Source: Marseilla massiliensis
GTDB taxonomy: Bacteria; Bacteroidota; Bacteroidia; Bacteroidales; Bacteroidaceae
NCBI RefSeq assembly: GCF_016899955.1
Contig: NZ_JACJJL010000005.1
Location: forward strand, 62,001-126,000
DNA: 64,000 nt
Direction of reading: 5' to 3'
Made by a program: the position numbers and the translations under genes. Of the stretch, positions 16,649-27,128 are shown piece by piece (the first letter of the stretch is position 1; every line of letters begins with the position of its first letter). The notes beneath the pieces were generated by a model. It worked only from the letters and a program-made list of their open reading frames with translations, was not told the DNA's origin and ran no database searches.

Positions 16649-17383
16649 TCACACTGCCGCCGGCCGCAAAATCAGCTTCCGCCAGTTGGAAAGGAAATCG
16701 GCCATGCGGTTGAATACCAGTCCGGCGCCCTCAGCCAACAGTGCCTCAGGCGGCAACGGGCCCGTGTTGACAGCCACGGTGAATATCCGGGCCGCCACAG
16801 CGGCGCGCACACCAAGCGGCGCATTCTCGACCACAACAGCCTCCCATGGCTCAACCCCGGCCTTGGCAAGGCCTTTGAGATACGGCTCGGGATGGGGTTT
16901 GCCACGGCTGACGTCAAAGCTCGACACAATAAGACGCTTGTCGACAAGGCCATGAAAGTCGTCTACGAGCTTCTCGAGCAGTGAGTGCTGCCCGCTGCCT
17001 GTGACCACCACAATCTTCAGGCCGGCCGACTTCAGCTCCTGCTGCAACTGCATCACGCTGTCCATCACCTTGGCCTGAGGGCATGTGGAGAACACCCTCG
17101 ACTTCTCGTCATACATTTTCTGCGCCTCGTCATCGGTTATCTCGCGGTGCCATTGCTCGCGCGCCTTCAGCTTGATTGTCTCTACCCCACGCATGCCTTC
17201 ATACTTATAGGCCTCGGCCTCGGGCATGTCGATGCCAAAACCGGCCATGGCCTTGTGCCAGCTATAGGCATGGTTGGGCATGGAATCGTAGAGAACGCCG
17301 TCCATATCGAAAAGAACGGCTTTAGGGCAAAACGCCCCAAAGCCGTTCTTCCGTAAGTATTGACTTATCTCATCGTCGTACAT
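16649..17383 (-). CDS. HAD-family hydrolase, beta-phosphoglucomutase-like
   Basis: 244 residues from the ATG at 17383 (MYDDEISQYL). HAD motif I is FDMDGVLYDS, with both Asp residues present. Motif II is VVVTGSG, the Lys is in SRGKPHPEPY, and motif III is VVVENAPLGV, where Glu-Asn replaces the common Glu-Asp. A helical cap follows motif I. Most likely a phosphatase or phosphomutase acting on a small sugar phosphate. It sits 18 nt downstream of pgi and is probably co-transcribed, which hints at central sugar-phosphate metabolism. Confidence 0.85.
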   Translation of the reverse strand: MYDDEISQYLRKNGFGAFCPKAVLFDMDGVLYDSMPNHAYSWHKAMAGFGIDMPEAEAYKYEGMRGVETIKLKAREQWHREITDDEAQKMYDEKSRVFSTCPQAKVMDSVMQLQQELKSAGLKIVVVTGSGQHSLLEKLVDDFHGLVDKRLIVSSFDVSRGKPHPEPYLKGLAKAGVEPWEAVVVENAPLGVRAAVAARIFTVAVNTGPLPPEALLAEGAGLVFNRMADFLSNWRKLILRPAAV

Positions 17384-17401
17384 AAAACACAAAACGATTG
17401 G

Positions 17402-18760
17402 TTAGATTTCATTGGCAAGCCTCTCCTTGATGGCCTTGCTGTCGGCCTCATACCCCGGTTTGTCAAGAAGGGCGAACATGTTCTTCTTGTATGCCTCTAC
17501 GCCGGGCTGGTTGAAGGGGTTCACCCCAAGCACGTTGCCACTGATGCCGCAGGCAATCTCGAAGAAGTAAATGAGCTGGCCGATGTAGTATTCGTCGAGC
17601 TTCGGCACGCTGATGCGTATGTTTGGCACACCGCCGTCAACGTGGGCGAGTCGCGTTCCGAGCTCGGCCATCTTGTTGACCTCGTCAACCCGCTTGCCGG
17701 CGAGGAAGTTGAGACCGTCAAGGTTCTCCTCGTCTGAGGGGAAAAGCAGGTGGCTGTTGGGCTCCTCAACGCTTATCACAGTCTCGTATATGGTGCGCTC
17801 TCCCTGCTGAATCCACTGCCCCATGGAGTGCAGGTCGGTGGTGAAGTCGCACGATGCGGGGAAGATGCCCTTGCCATCCTTGCCTTCGCTCTCACCGTAA
17901 AGCTGCTTCCACCACTCGCTGAAGAAGTGGAGCTTGGGCTGATAGTTTACCATTATCTCAATCTTCTTGCCTGCCTCGGCATACAGGGCGTTGCGCACTG
18001 CAGCATAGAGAGCGGCCGGGTTCTCGCTGAAAGGCACGTCGATGCCGCATGCCTTTTCCATGTCGGCAGCACCGCCAACAAGTTTCGTGATGTCGAAACC
18101 GGCGCAGGCAATGGGCAGCAAGCCCACCGGGGTGAGCACAGAGAAGCGCCCCCCGACGTTGTCGGGTATGACAAACGTCTTGTAACCCTCCTTGGTGGCA
18201 GCTGCGCGGGCTGCTCCCTTGGTGGCATCGGTAACGGCAACGATGACCTTGCGGGCCTCTTCCTTGCCTCGCTGGTCCTCGCACTGCTTCTTGAGGAGCC
18301 TGAACGTGAGTGCAGTCTCGGTGGTTGTGCCCGACTTTGAGATGTTAATCACACCGAACTTCTTGCCTTTCAGGTAATCGGTAAGCTCCGACAGGTAGTC
18401 CTCGCCGATGTTGTTGCCTGCGAAAAGGATAACGGGGTTCTTCTTGTCGCCGACCAACCAGCCGAACGAATTGCCCAAAGCCTCGATCACGGCACGCGCC
18501 CCGAGGTAGCTTCCGCCGATGCCTGCGACAACGATGGCCTCGCAATTGTCACGCAAAACGTTGGCACAATCCTGTATTTCCTGCAGGAATGCGGGAGTGA
18601 TAGACGTCGGAAGGTGAAGCCAACCGAGGAAGTCGTTGCCCGGGCAAGTGCCTTCTTCGAGAGCCTTGCGCGCGTCGTTCACTTTTGCTTCATAAGCATT
18701 CACGGCACCGTCTGCCAGGAACTGTGCAGCCTTGGTGATGTTTAAGCAGATTGTATTCAT
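17402..18760 (-). CDS. pgi: Glucose-6-phosphate isomerase
   Basis: 452 residues, the length of the short bacterial form. Interconverts glucose 6-phosphate and fructose 6-phosphate in the cytoplasm. Blocks seen: [31 protein letters not shown] (phosphate-binding SIS motif), [15 protein letters not shown] (family signature with the catalytic Arg) and [12 protein letters not shown] near the C-terminus with the catalytic Lys. Third gene of the lysS-gpsA-pgi-HAD set. Confidence 0.96.
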   Translation of the reverse strand: MNTICLNITKAAQFLADGAVNAYEAKVNDARKALEEGTCPGNDFLGWLHLPTSITPAFLQEIQDCANVLRDNCEAIVVAGIGGSYLGARAVIEALGNSFGWLVGDKKNPVILFAGNNIGEDYLSELTDYLKGKKFGVINISKSGTTTETALTFRLLKKQCEDQRGKEEARKVIVAVTDATKGAARAAATKEGYKTFVIPDNVGGRFSVLTPVGLLPIACAGFDITKLVGGAADMEKACGIDVPFSENPAALYAAVRNALYAEAGKKIEIMVNYQPKLHFFSEWWKQLYGESEGKDGKGIFPASCDFTTDLHSMGQWIQQGERTIYETVISVEEPNSHLLFPSDEENLDGLNFLAGKRVDEVNKMAELGTRLAHVDGGVPNIRISVPKLDEYYIGQLIYFFEIACGISGNVLGVNPFNQPGVEAYKKNMFALLDKPGYEADSKAIKERLANEI

Positions 18761-18839
18761 TGCTTTTATGTTTAAATGGTTTATACCTTGTCAAATTATT
18801 CCACGCCTGTGCCACGGCCATGCCACCCAGCCATGAGGC

Positions 18840-19835
18840 TCACCTGAACGAGTCGGTGAGCAGCTTAATCTCTATCTGTGGGCTGATGCGCTCGTAAAGA
18901 ATGTTGTATACGGCATCGAGTATCGGCATGTTGACGTGCAGGTGGCGGTTGATTTCCTTCATGCACTTCGTTCCGAAGTATCCCTCGGCAATCATCTCCA
19001 TCTCGATCTGGGCGCTTTTCACGCTGTAGCCCTTGCCTATCATCGTACCGAAGGTGCGGTTGCGCGAGAAGTTGCTGTAGCCCGTCACGAGCAAGTCGCC
19101 GAGGTAAACGGAGTCGTAGACGTTGCGCTCGAGCGGGTGCACGGCCTGAAGCAGGCGCGACATCTCCTGCACGGCGTTGGCCATGAGCACGGCCTGGAAG
19201 TTGTCTCCGAACTTCAATCCGCTGCAAATGCCGGCGGCAATGGCGTATACATTCTTCAGCACCGACGAGTATTCGATGCCCACCACGTCGTCGCTGGTCT
19301 TCGTCTTTATGTATTCGCTCGACAGGACATCGGCAAAAGCCTGCGCCTTGTCGCGGTCGGAGCACCCCACGGTGAGGTAAGACAGCCGCTCGAGCGCCAC
19401 CTCTTCGGCGTGGGAGGGGCCTCCAAGGCAAGCCAGGTTCTCGTAAGGCACGTCGTAGACCTGATGGAAATACTCCGAGCACACAAGGTTCTCGTCGGGC
19501 ACTATGCCCTTGATGGCAGTCACCACAAACTTGTCCTTGAGCCTGACGCGCAACTTCTTGAGGTGGTTTTTGAGGTAAGGCGATGGCGTGACGAACACGA
19601 GCGTGTCGTAGCTGTCGGCTATCTTGTTGATGTCACTCGAGAAGAATATCTCGTCAATGTCAAAGCGCACGCCCATGAGATAGGCCGGGTTGTGGCCCAG
19701 ACGGCGGAAATCGTCGATGCGGTCGTCGCGCCGCATATACCAGCCGATGTGATGAGTGTGCCCCACCACTATCTTGGCGATGGCCGTAGCCCAACTGCCG
19801 CCACCGATGATTGCTATTTTTCCGCAGTCAAACAT
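18840..19835 (-). CDS. gpsA: Glycerol-3-phosphate dehydrogenase [NAD(P)+]
   Basis: 331 residues. Reduces dihydroxyacetone phosphate to sn-glycerol 3-phosphate for phospholipid synthesis. The nucleotide-binding motif IIGGGSWATAIA is at residues 9-20. The catalytic Lys is in VVGIEYSSVLKNVYAIAAG, where the family usually has ALKN. GYSNFSRNRTFG is the substrate-binding block. Lies 76 nt after lysS. Confidence 0.95.
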   Translation of the reverse strand: MFDCGKIAIIGGGSWATAIAKIVVGHTHHIGWYMRRDDRIDDFRRLGHNPAYLMGVRFDIDEIFFSSDINKIADSYDTLVFVTPSPYLKNHLKKLRVRLKDKFVVTAIKGIVPDENLVCSEYFHQVYDVPYENLACLGGPSHAEEVALERLSYLTVGCSDRDKAQAFADVLSSEYIKTKTSDDVVGIEYSSVLKNVYAIAAGICSGLKFGDNFQAVLMANAVQEMSRLLQAVHPLERNVYDSVYLGDLLVTGYSNFSRNRTFGTMIGKGYSVKSAQIEMEMIAEGYFGTKCMKEINRHLHVNMPILDAVYNILYERISPQIEIKLLTDSFR

Positions 19836-19911
19836 TTCTTGATCAGCTTGATGTCAGGCGGCCGGGTGGAGCGGGCCTGAGCCCCTCCGCCACCGGCCAT
19901 GCCTAATATGT

Positions 19912-21642
19912 TCATTTGCCGGCAGCCTCAATCCATGCGGCAAAGGTATCAACACTCGGGTTGTCGTAGCCCAGCTTATACTTCTTGTTAACCCCGCAGA
20001 CATCCATCTGCAGCTTTTGCGGGTTGACCTCCTTGATGTCTGACACGAGGTAATAGCCGCACTTGTTGAGCACGGGCACCCACTCCGCGGGCACGCCGAG
20101 TGCAGCCCACTCTTCGGCCGAGCTGCGCGGCGCCTTTTTCTCGGGTCGCATCTGCGGGAAGAAGAGCACCTCCTGTATGAACGTCTTGCCGGTCATGAGC
20201 ATCACAAGGCGGTCGATGCCTATGCCGATGCCGCTTGTCGGGGGCATGCCATACTGCAGGGCGCGCAGGAAGTCCTGGTCTATGATCATGGCCTCGTCGT
20301 CGCCCTTGTCGGCCAGGCGCATCTGCTCCTTGAACCTCTCTTCCTGGTCTATCGGGTCGTTGAGCTCGGAATAGGCGTTGGCCAGCTCCTTGCCGTTGAC
20401 CATGAGCTCGAAACGCTCTGTCAGCCCGGGCTTAGAGCGGTGCATCTTGGTGAGCGGCGACATCTCGACGGGATAGTCGGTGATGAACGTGGGCTGTATG
20501 AACGTGCCCTCGCAGAACTCTCCGAATATCTCGTCGATGAGCTTTCCCTTGCCCATCGTGTCGTCTATTTCCATGCCGAGCTTGCCGCACACCTCGCGTA
20601 TCTGGGCCTCGTCCATGCCCGTGAGGTCGTAGCCGGTCTTCTCCTTTATGGCGTCGAGAATGGGCAGGCGGCGGTAAGGAGCCTTGAAACTGATTACCCG
20701 CCCGTCGATTTCGCGCTCGGGCTTGCCGTTGACGGCTATGCACACCGTCTCGAGAAGCTTCTCGGTGAACGACATCATCCAGTTGTAGTCCTTGTATTGC
20801 ACGTAGAGTTCCATGCAGGTGAACTCGGGGTTGTGGTTGCGGTCCATCCCCTCGTTGCGGAAGTTCTTGCCAATCTCGTAGACGCCCTCAAAGCCGCCAA
20901 CAATCAGCCTCTTAAGATATAGCTCGGTGGCGATGCGCATGTACATGTCGCAGTCGAGCGCATTGAAGTGCGTTATGAACGGTCTTGCGCTCGCCCCGCC
21001 GGCTATGCTCTGCAGGGTGGGCGTCTCCACCTCGGTGTAACCGGCCTCGTCGAGCACGCGGCGTATGGTGCGTATCACCGTGGCGCGCTGCAGGAAGGTG
21101 TCCTTCACGCCGTCGTTGACCACCAGGTCTACGTATCTCTGGCGGTAGCGAAGCTCCGGGTCGTCAAACTTGTCGTAGGCCACGCCGTCCTTGTATTTCA
21201 CTATGGGCAGCGGCTTGAGGCTCTTCGACAGCAGCGTCAGCTCGCGGGCGTGAACCGAAATCTCGCCCGTCTGCGTGCGGAACACAAAGCCTCGCACCCC
21301 GATGAAGTCGCCAATGTCGAGCAGGCGCTTGAATACCTTATTATATAAGTCCTTGTCTTCGCCCGGACAAATGTCGTCGCGGGTGATGTAAACCTGTATC
21401 CTTCCCTTCGAATCCTGGAGCTCGGCGAAGCTGGCCTTGCCCATCACGCGGCGGCTCATCATGCGCCCGGCTATGCAAACCTCCCTTGGCTCGCCCTCAT
21501 CTACAAAGTTTTCCTTTATGTCGGTAGAGAAAGCATTGGTCGGGTACTCCGCGGCGGGGTATGGGTCGATGCCCATGTCACGCAACTCTTGCAGACTCTG
21601 GCGCCTGCCGATTTCCTGTTCACTTAGTTCTAAAACGTTCAT
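19912..21642 (-). CDS. lysS: Lysyl-tRNA synthetase, class II
   Basis: 576 residues. The OB-fold anticodon domain (about 55-160, GRMMSRRVMGKASFAELQDS) is followed by the class II catalytic core with motif 2 (FRNEGMDRNHNPEFT) and motif 3 (GIGIGIDRLVMLMTG). A C-terminal extension of about 80 residues after motif 3 holds KCGYYLVSDIKEVNPQKLQ. E. coli LysS lacks it; extensions of this kind occur in Bacteroidetes. First gene of the minus-strand set lysS-gpsA-pgi-HAD. A minus-strand TAAATTTG (21680-21673) is its likely -7 element. Confidence 0.96.
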   Translation of the reverse strand: MNVLELSEQEIGRRQSLQELRDMGIDPYPAAEYPTNAFSTDIKENFVDEGEPREVCIAGRMMSRRVMGKASFAELQDSKGRIQVYITRDDICPGEDKDLYNKVFKRLLDIGDFIGVRGFVFRTQTGEISVHARELTLLSKSLKPLPIVKYKDGVAYDKFDDPELRYRQRYVDLVVNDGVKDTFLQRATVIRTIRRVLDEAGYTEVETPTLQSIAGGASARPFITHFNALDCDMYMRIATELYLKRLIVGGFEGVYEIGKNFRNEGMDRNHNPEFTCMELYVQYKDYNWMMSFTEKLLETVCIAVNGKPEREIDGRVISFKAPYRRLPILDAIKEKTGYDLTGMDEAQIREVCGKLGMEIDDTMGKGKLIDEIFGEFCEGTFIQPTFITDYPVEMSPLTKMHRSKPGLTERFELMVNGKELANAYSELNDPIDQEERFKEQMRLADKGDDEAMIIDQDFLRALQYGMPPTSGIGIGIDRLVMLMTGKTFIQEVLFFPQMRPEKKAPRSSAEEWAALGVPAEWVPVLNKCGYYLVSDIKEVNPQKLQMDVCGVNKKYKLGYDNPSVDTFAAWIEAAGK

Positions 21643-21672
21643 AATGTCTGAATGCCTTTCTTATTCTAGCTG

Positions 21673-21680
21673 CAAATTTA
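21673..21680 (-). promoter_or_regulatory. -7 element of lysS
   Basis: TAAATTTG on the minus strand, about 30 nt before the lysS ATG. No clear -33 partner at 19-21 nt. Confidence 0.45.
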
Positions 21681-21801
21681 CGAATTTATTTTGAATGTGC
21701 CCGCTTTTTTACTTTTATTATCACCTGACCCGCAGTGGCATTTTTGTAATATTTCATTACCCGAAGGCAAGAAAACGACAACACGGTGACTGTCACAATG
21801 T

Positions 21802-21889
21802 TACAATCCCGCCCGTTTGGCAGTGCAAAACAGGCCGTATGGCAGCATGGAATGTGCCGTTTGGCACTGCCGTTCGGCCCGTTTTGCGA
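21802..21889. repeat. 22-nt phased pseudo-palindrome array C
   Basis: Four units at centres 21812, 21834, 21856 and 21878. The array lies between divergent genes (lysS minus, susC plus), where no transcript should need terminating. Units are more degenerate than in other arrays (TCCCGCCCGT, ACAGGCCGT, ATGTGCCGT, TCGGCCCGT). The right side (CATTGTGGCATCGGG) weakly resembles the flank of array E. The rest of 21643-22253 holds no recognisable gene. Confidence 0.75.
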
Positions 21890-22196
21890 CGCATTGTGGC
21901 ATCGGGCTCATAGCCACCGTGCGTTTGTACGGTTATATTACCGCGCAAGGCAACCTCAGGCACTGCCCACCCCGCCCCACCACACAGCCTGGCCCGCCAG
22001 CAAACGGCCGAGGCGCTTTTGGGCCGGGCATATCTGCCGAACCGGCAACACACCGGCCTGCATACGGCCATATCGCACAAGTCGGAATGCAACCGCGATT
22101 GTTCGATATGGCGAGCAGGCTCACAATTGGCATATATTTTGACAAAAACCAATGCCAACTAATCAAAAATTAGCACCCAGCTCTACTTTTTCTTCG

Positions 22197-22204
22197 TTAC
22201 TTTG
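22197..22204 (+). promoter_or_regulatory. Possible -7 element of the susC/susD operon
   Basis: TTACTTTG followed by C differs from TAnnTTTG at one position. Leader would be about 45 nt. No -33 element is visible, which would fit an activator-dependent promoter. Confidence 0.35.
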
Positions 22205-22253
22205 CCATTATTAACAGACCAATCAATTACCAATAACTATTTTAAATTTTTAC

Positions 22254-25200
22254 ATGACTAAAACCAAAACAACTATCCGTCAAGGGGCAAACTGCAATGC
22301 AAGGCTCCTTGCATCGGCCGTGTTTGCACTGACGGCCATTGTGGCCAATGCCCAACAACGGGTGACAGGAAGAGTGGTAGACGAGCATGGCGAGCCTGTG
22401 ATTGGGGCCAGCGTGGCGGTGAAGGGCACCGGCACGGGATGCGTGACCGACATCGACGGCAGGTTCACCCTGGCCAAGGTGAAGCCCGACCAGGCCATAG
22501 CCGTGTCTTACGTAGGCTTCGCCACCCAAACCATGACCATTGGCAACAACACCAGCCTGACTGTGACGCTGAAGGCAAACGACGCTGTGCTCGACGAAGT
22601 GGTGGTGGTGGGCTACGGCTCTATTACCAAGCGCTCGGTGTCGACAGCCATGTCTACCGTCAAGGGGGCAAGCATTTCAGACATGCCAACGTCCAATGTC
22701 ACGCAAAGCCTTTCGGGGCTCTCGGCGGGCATAAGCCTGCAACAGACCAGCGGCGAGCCCGGGGCAGCGCCCTCGATACGCATCCGCGGGGCGGGCTCGA
22801 TAAACAGTGGCAACGACCCTCTGTACGTTATCGACGGCTACCCGACCACCGATGCCGAACTGTTCAACAACCTCAACCCAAGCGACATCGACGACATACA
22901 GATATTGAAAGACGCGGCCTCGTCGGCCATCTACGGCTCGAAGGCCGGCAATGGCGTGATCATCGTGACCACAAAGAGGGGCAAGGCCGGCAAGCCCACG
23001 GTGAGCCTGTCGACGCAGGTTGGCATAAGCCAGGTGCAACGCAAGGTCGACGTGCTTGAAGCCGACGACTTCCTGGACATGGTAATAGAGGCCCGGACCA
23101 ACAACGGCACCATAAACAACTACCCGGATTTGGTGAAACTGCGCGAGTCGGGCAACTATTGCAACACCGACTGGCAGGATGCCATTTTCCGCAATGCGCT
23201 AAACTACCGGGCAAACGCCACGGTGACGGGTGGCAACGACGTGGTGACCTACAGCCTGTCGGTGAACTACCAGAACGAAGACGGCATTCTGCTGAACTCT
23301 TATTTCAAGAAAATAAACATCAAGGCTGGCTTCGACGCCAGGCTGGGCAAGCACGTAAAGGTGGGCGCCAGCTTCTCGCCAAGCTACAACAAGAAACGCT
23401 CGCAGCAGCCGTCTGGAGGCAACACCGAAGACGCCAAGGGCATCATTGCCGAGGCTCTGTCGTACCCGCCGATACTGCCCGTATACCAGCCAAACGGCGA
23501 CTACACCCAGATGGCACAGCACTACGCCGGGAAGAACGGGACACCCGACTACGGACTGAACATGCAACTGCGCAACCCTGTGTGCAACCTGCTCGAGAAC
23601 AACAACGACAGATGGGCCTTGCGGACGCTCACCCACGCCTACGTTGAAATCAAGCCGGCCAGGCACCTCACAGTGAGGTCGGCCGTCGACTTCGCCACAA
23701 ACTCGCAGAAAACAGACTACTATCAGTCGGCCTACCTATTTGGCTCTGCCGCCACGGGCAACAAGTCGACGCCTTACCTCAATGCAATCAACGCCTATCG
23801 CGCATCGGGATTCGGCTACGACGCCTACTGGTCGACCACGGCCACATACGACCGCGACCTCACCGACAAACTGAACCTAAACGCCGTGGCCGGCTACGAC
23901 TTCGAATACAACAGCGATTTCAGCGTTAGGCAAGACGACCGAACCGACGCCGACAACCCGATAGCATATCTGGGCACAAGCATCAGAAACGTGATGGGCG
24001 CCAACCTGTGGACGGGTTCGTCGACAAACTCTAACTATGTGTTCGACGCCATGTTTGCCCGCATCATCTTGAACTACGACAGCAAGTATGTGGTTTCGGG
24101 CTCGCTGCGCCGCGACCGCTCCAGCAAGTTCGGCCCCGACAACCGCGCCGGGCTGTTCTACTCGGCCTCGGCGGCATGGAACGTCACCGAGGAGGAATGG
24201 ATGAAACCCGCAGAATGGCTCTCGCTGGCCAAGGTGCGCGCCAGCTACGGCGTGACGGGCAACGACCAGGTGGGGTCCAACTATGCCTGGGTGTCGGCCA
24301 TCAGCACCGACCACAACGTGGTGTTCGGCACATCGTCGGTGCCGTCGTATTATCCGAGCGGCTACTCAAACAGGAGCCTCGGATGGGAAAAGAACAGGCA
24401 GATTGACCTCGGACTCGACCTAGCATTCATCAAACGCATCAACCTCAACATTGATTTCTACAAGCGGACGAGCGACATCGTGATGCCGGCCAACATACCT
24501 AACTTCAACGGCATAGCCGGTTCGGTGTACATGAACTCGGGCCAGGTGGAGAACAAAGGCGTGGAGATAGCGCTCAACGCGAAGGTTCTGCAGGGCAGCC
24601 TCAACTGGGAGACCACGCTGAACTGGTCGTTGAACAGAAACAAGATTCTGTCGCTGGCCAACAACCAGAGGCAACTGCCCAACGGAAAGGCCGGAACGAA
24701 ATGGGGAAACGTGATACGCAACATCGTGGGCCGGCCCATGGGCGACATGTATATGCTCAAGGTGATTGGCACTTACAACAGCGAAGACGACCTGAAAAAG
24801 TATCCGAAGTATGGCACTGAGAGCATCGGCGACCTGATATACGAAAACACCAACGGCGACAACACCATCAACACCGACGACTATCAGTATGTGGGCAACT
24901 ACCAGCCCGACTTCACCTACGGTTGGACAAACAGGCTGGGATACAAGAACTTCGACCTTGCCATAACCATCGACGGCCAGGCCGGGGGCAAGGTGATATA
25001 CGCCGCGGCACGCGCATACTCGCTGAACCTGTGGGACAACGTGCTCGCCGAGTCGGGACTGGGACGCTGGCACAGTGCCGAACAGCCCGGCAACGGCACT
25101 TCGCACAAGGCCGGCACCAACAACCTGGGCTCGAACATACAGCCGTCGACGCGCTACCTGTACGACGCCGACTTCCTGCGCATACGCAACATTGCCCTGG

Positions 25201-25412
25201 GCTACACCCTGCCGGCAAAGGCCTGCGAGGCTGTTGGGCTGCAACGCCTGCGCCTGAGCGTCAACATACAGAACCTGTGGACGTTCGACTCGTATCCCGG
25301 CTACTCGGTGGAAGCCAACTACAACGGCAACTCTGCCACCAACAACGGGGTTGACTTCGGCAGCTACCCAATATCGCGCGTAATGACTTTCGGCATCAAC
25401 GCCACATTCTGA
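22254..25412 (+). CDS. SusC/RagA-type TonB-dependent outer-membrane transporter
   Basis: 1052 residues. Signal peptide ends near NAQQ (residue 34-35), then a carboxypeptidase-regulatory-like domain (VTGRVVDEHGEPVIGASV through about residue 112), the motif DEVVVVGYG at the plug start, the plug (SIRIRGAGSINSGNDPLYVIDG) and a large beta-barrel ending in TFGINATF with a terminal Phe. SusC proteins import glycans or peptides across the outer membrane together with a SusD lipoprotein, here 22 nt downstream. No glycosidase, peptidase or sensor gene adjoins, so the substrate cannot be guessed. Confidence 0.95.
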   Translation: MTKTKTTIRQGANCNARLLASAVFALTAIVANAQQRVTGRVVDEHGEPVIGASVAVKGTGTGCVTDIDGRFTLAKVKPDQAIAVSYVGFATQTMTIGNNTSLTVTLKANDAVLDEVVVVGYGSITKRSVSTAMSTVKGASISDMPTSNVTQSLSGLSAGISLQQTSGEPGAAPSIRIRGAGSINSGNDPLYVIDGYPTTDAELFNNLNPSDIDDIQILKDAASSAIYGSKAGNGVIIVTTKRGKAGKPTVSLSTQVGISQVQRKVDVLEADDFLDMVIEARTNNGTINNYPDLVKLRESGNYCNTDWQDAIFRNALNYRANATVTGGNDVVTYSLSVNYQNEDGILLNSYFKKINIKAGFDARLGKHVKVGASFSPSYNKKRSQQPSGGNTEDAKGIIAEALSYPPILPVYQPNGDYTQMAQHYAGKNGTPDYGLNMQLRNPVCNLLENNNDRWALRTLTHAYVEIKPARHLTVRSAVDFATNSQKTDYYQSAYLFGSAATGNKSTPYLNAINAYRASGFGYDAYWSTTATYDRDLTDKLNLNAVAGYDFEYNSDFSVRQDDRTDADNPIAYLGTSIRNVMGANLWTGSSTNSNYVFDAMFARIILNYDSKYVVSGSLRRDRSSKFGPDNRAGLFYSASAAWNVTEEEWMKPAEWLSLAKVRASYGVTGNDQVGSNYAWVSAISTDHNVVFGTSSVPSYYPSGYSNRSLGWEKNRQIDLGLDLAFIKRINLNIDFYKRTSDIVMPANIPNFNGIAGSVYMNSGQVENKGVEIALNAKVLQGSLNWETTLNWSLNRNKILSLANNQRQLPNGKAGTKWGNVIRNIVGRPMGDMYMLKVIGTYNSEDDLKKYPKYGTESIGDLIYENTNGDNTINTDDYQYVGNYQPDFTYGWTNRLGYKNFDLAITIDGQAGGKVIYAAARAYSLNLWDNVLAESGLGRWHSAEQPGNGTSHKAGTNNLGSNIQPSTRYLYDADFLRIRNIALGYTLPAKACEAVGLQRLRLSVNIQNLWTFDSYPGYSVEANYNGNSATNNGVDFGSYPISRVMTFGINATF

Positions 25413-25434
25413 AACACCATAAAGCAACATCATT

Positions 25435-27072
25435 ATGAACTCATCACATATCAACAAAATACTCACAGCGGCATGCATAGCCGCATCCGCACTGGCTGTC
25501 ACGGCGTGCAGCGACGGTTTCTTCGACCGCTACCCGTCCGACTCGATGCAGATGGAAACGTATCTTACCAACGACAGCGAGGCAGAAAACATACTGCTCG
25601 ACGCTTACTACTATCTGCGGACGGTGCAGGAAGAGGTAATCATGGTCAACGGACTGTGCACCGACGAGGCCTACGACTACAAGAAAAACAACCAGGCCGA
25701 CTACATCAGCCTCAACGAAGGAACGTGGGACGCCACCTCGGCTACCATCGACGCCATCTGGGCCAACTGCTACAGCATGATAAACCGATGCAACTCCGTG
25801 CTCGACAAGATTGGCAATGTCAGCGAGAAAAACAGGAAGCAATATGAAGGCGAAGCCTGCATGCTCAGGGCTTACGCCTACTTCACACTGGTAAGGCTGT
25901 TCGGCCCGGTGCCACTGACGGAGCATGTAGTCGACGACTACAGCGACCTTTACAACTACGGACGCAGCCCCGAGAAAGACGTCTACGCACTAATAGGCAG
26001 CGACCTGGGCAAAGCCGCTGCCTGCCTGCCGCCCCACTACAGCGAAGCAGGCAATGCGGGGCGAGCCACAAGCACTGCCGCCAAGGTGATGATGGCCGAC
26101 ACCCACATGACGCTGGGCGACTTCGGCGCTGCCAGAAAAGTGCTTGAAGAGGTGATAGGCTATGCCAAGGCCAACCCCGCAAGCCTCGGGTTGCTCGACG
26201 ACTATGCCAGTGTGTTCGACTCGCAAAACCCTGTCAACAAGGAGATAATATTCGTGGCACAATTCAACAACGGGGCTACGGTGGTGGCCAACTATCTCAT
26301 GAAGCGGTGCATACCGGCCGTGAGCCCCAACGACCAACCGGCCTACACCATGCCCGACGGCACCGCTTCCACGATACTTACTACCCAGGGAGTGGGCTGT
26401 CTGCTCATGACGTGGGACTTGTACAACCGGCTTAGGAGCAACCCGGCAGACAAACGCTACAGCCAGATGGTCTACGACAGGCTTTATGACGCATCGCAAG
26501 GCACTTCAAGGCAAACCGAAGAGGTGGACGTAAACGATAACGGCGACGCCTTCACTCCGGCCACCCTAAAATACTTTGACATGCACAACCAGGGCCTGAA
26601 GACGTGCGCCAGCGGTTGCGACGACATCATATACCGCTACGCCGACGTGCTGCTCATGTATGCCGAATGCCTCAACGAGACCAACGCCACGGCCGAAGCC
26701 AAGGAGTATCTCGACGCCGTGCGCCACCGCGCAGGCCTGGCAGGCACGCAAGTCACGTCGCAAAGCGAAATGCGACTGGCCATAGAAGACGAGCGTCTGC
26801 TCGAACTGTGCTTCGAAGGGCACCGATGGTATGACCTGAACAGGACGGGCCGGATAAACAAGGTGATGACCGCCCACTTCAATCATCGCGTCAAAGGACT
26901 GTCGGCACCGCTGCAAGCCAACAACAACGGAATGGCCGTAGCAGATTGCAACGACGCCTCCGGCCGTCCGCTTGAGTGGCGATGGAACGACAGCGACGGC
27001 AGGATACTGTTCCCAATACCCTACAGCCAGTTGCAACTGTCTGGCGGATGGAAGCAGAACCCGGGCTATTGA
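25435..27072 (+). CDS. SusD/RagB-type surface glycan-binding lipoprotein
   Basis: 545 residues. Lipoprotein signal with lipidated Cys25 (ALAVTACSDGFFDRYP). Four TPR-like helical repeats typical of SusD are interrupted by ligand-binding loops. Blocks seen: EGEACMLRAYAYFTLVRLFG, the SusD signature, and LLMYAECLNE. The C-terminus ends in FPIPYSQLQLSGGWKQNPGY, again typical. It caps the SusC barrel and binds the ligand at the cell surface. Operon with susC. Confidence 0.95.
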   Translation: MNSSHINKILTAACIAASALAVTACSDGFFDRYPSDSMQMETYLTNDSEAENILLDAYYYLRTVQEEVIMVNGLCTDEAYDYKKNNQADYISLNEGTWDATSATIDAIWANCYSMINRCNSVLDKIGNVSEKNRKQYEGEACMLRAYAYFTLVRLFGPVPLTEHVVDDYSDLYNYGRSPEKDVYALIGSDLGKAAACLPPHYSEAGNAGRATSTAAKVMMADTHMTLGDFGAARKVLEEVIGYAKANPASLGLLDDYASVFDSQNPVNKEIIFVAQFNNGATVVANYLMKRCIPAVSPNDQPAYTMPDGTASTILTTQGVGCLLMTWDLYNRLRSNPADKRYSQMVYDRLYDASQGTSRQTEEVDVNDNGDAFTPATLKYFDMHNQGLKTCASGCDDIIYRYADVLLMYAECLNETNATAEAKEYLDAVRHRAGLAGTQVTSQSEMRLAIEDERLLELCFEGHRWYDLNRTGRINKVMTAHFNHRVKGLSAPLQANNNGMAVADCNDASGRPLEWRWNDSDGRILFPIPYSQLQLSGGWKQNPGY

Positions 27073-27092
27073 AAACATTAAATCCTTTATAT

Positions 27093-27128
27093 TCGCCGGT
27101 GTGTGGCACTGTTTGCCCACACCGGCGA
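27093..27128 (+). terminator. Terminator after susD
   Basis: Arms TCGCCGGTGTG (27093-27103) and complement (27118-27128), 14-nt loop, 21 nt after the susD stop. Only a short T pair follows. The next 190 nt hold nothing recognisable besides two copies of CGCCGGGCA. Confidence 0.55.
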
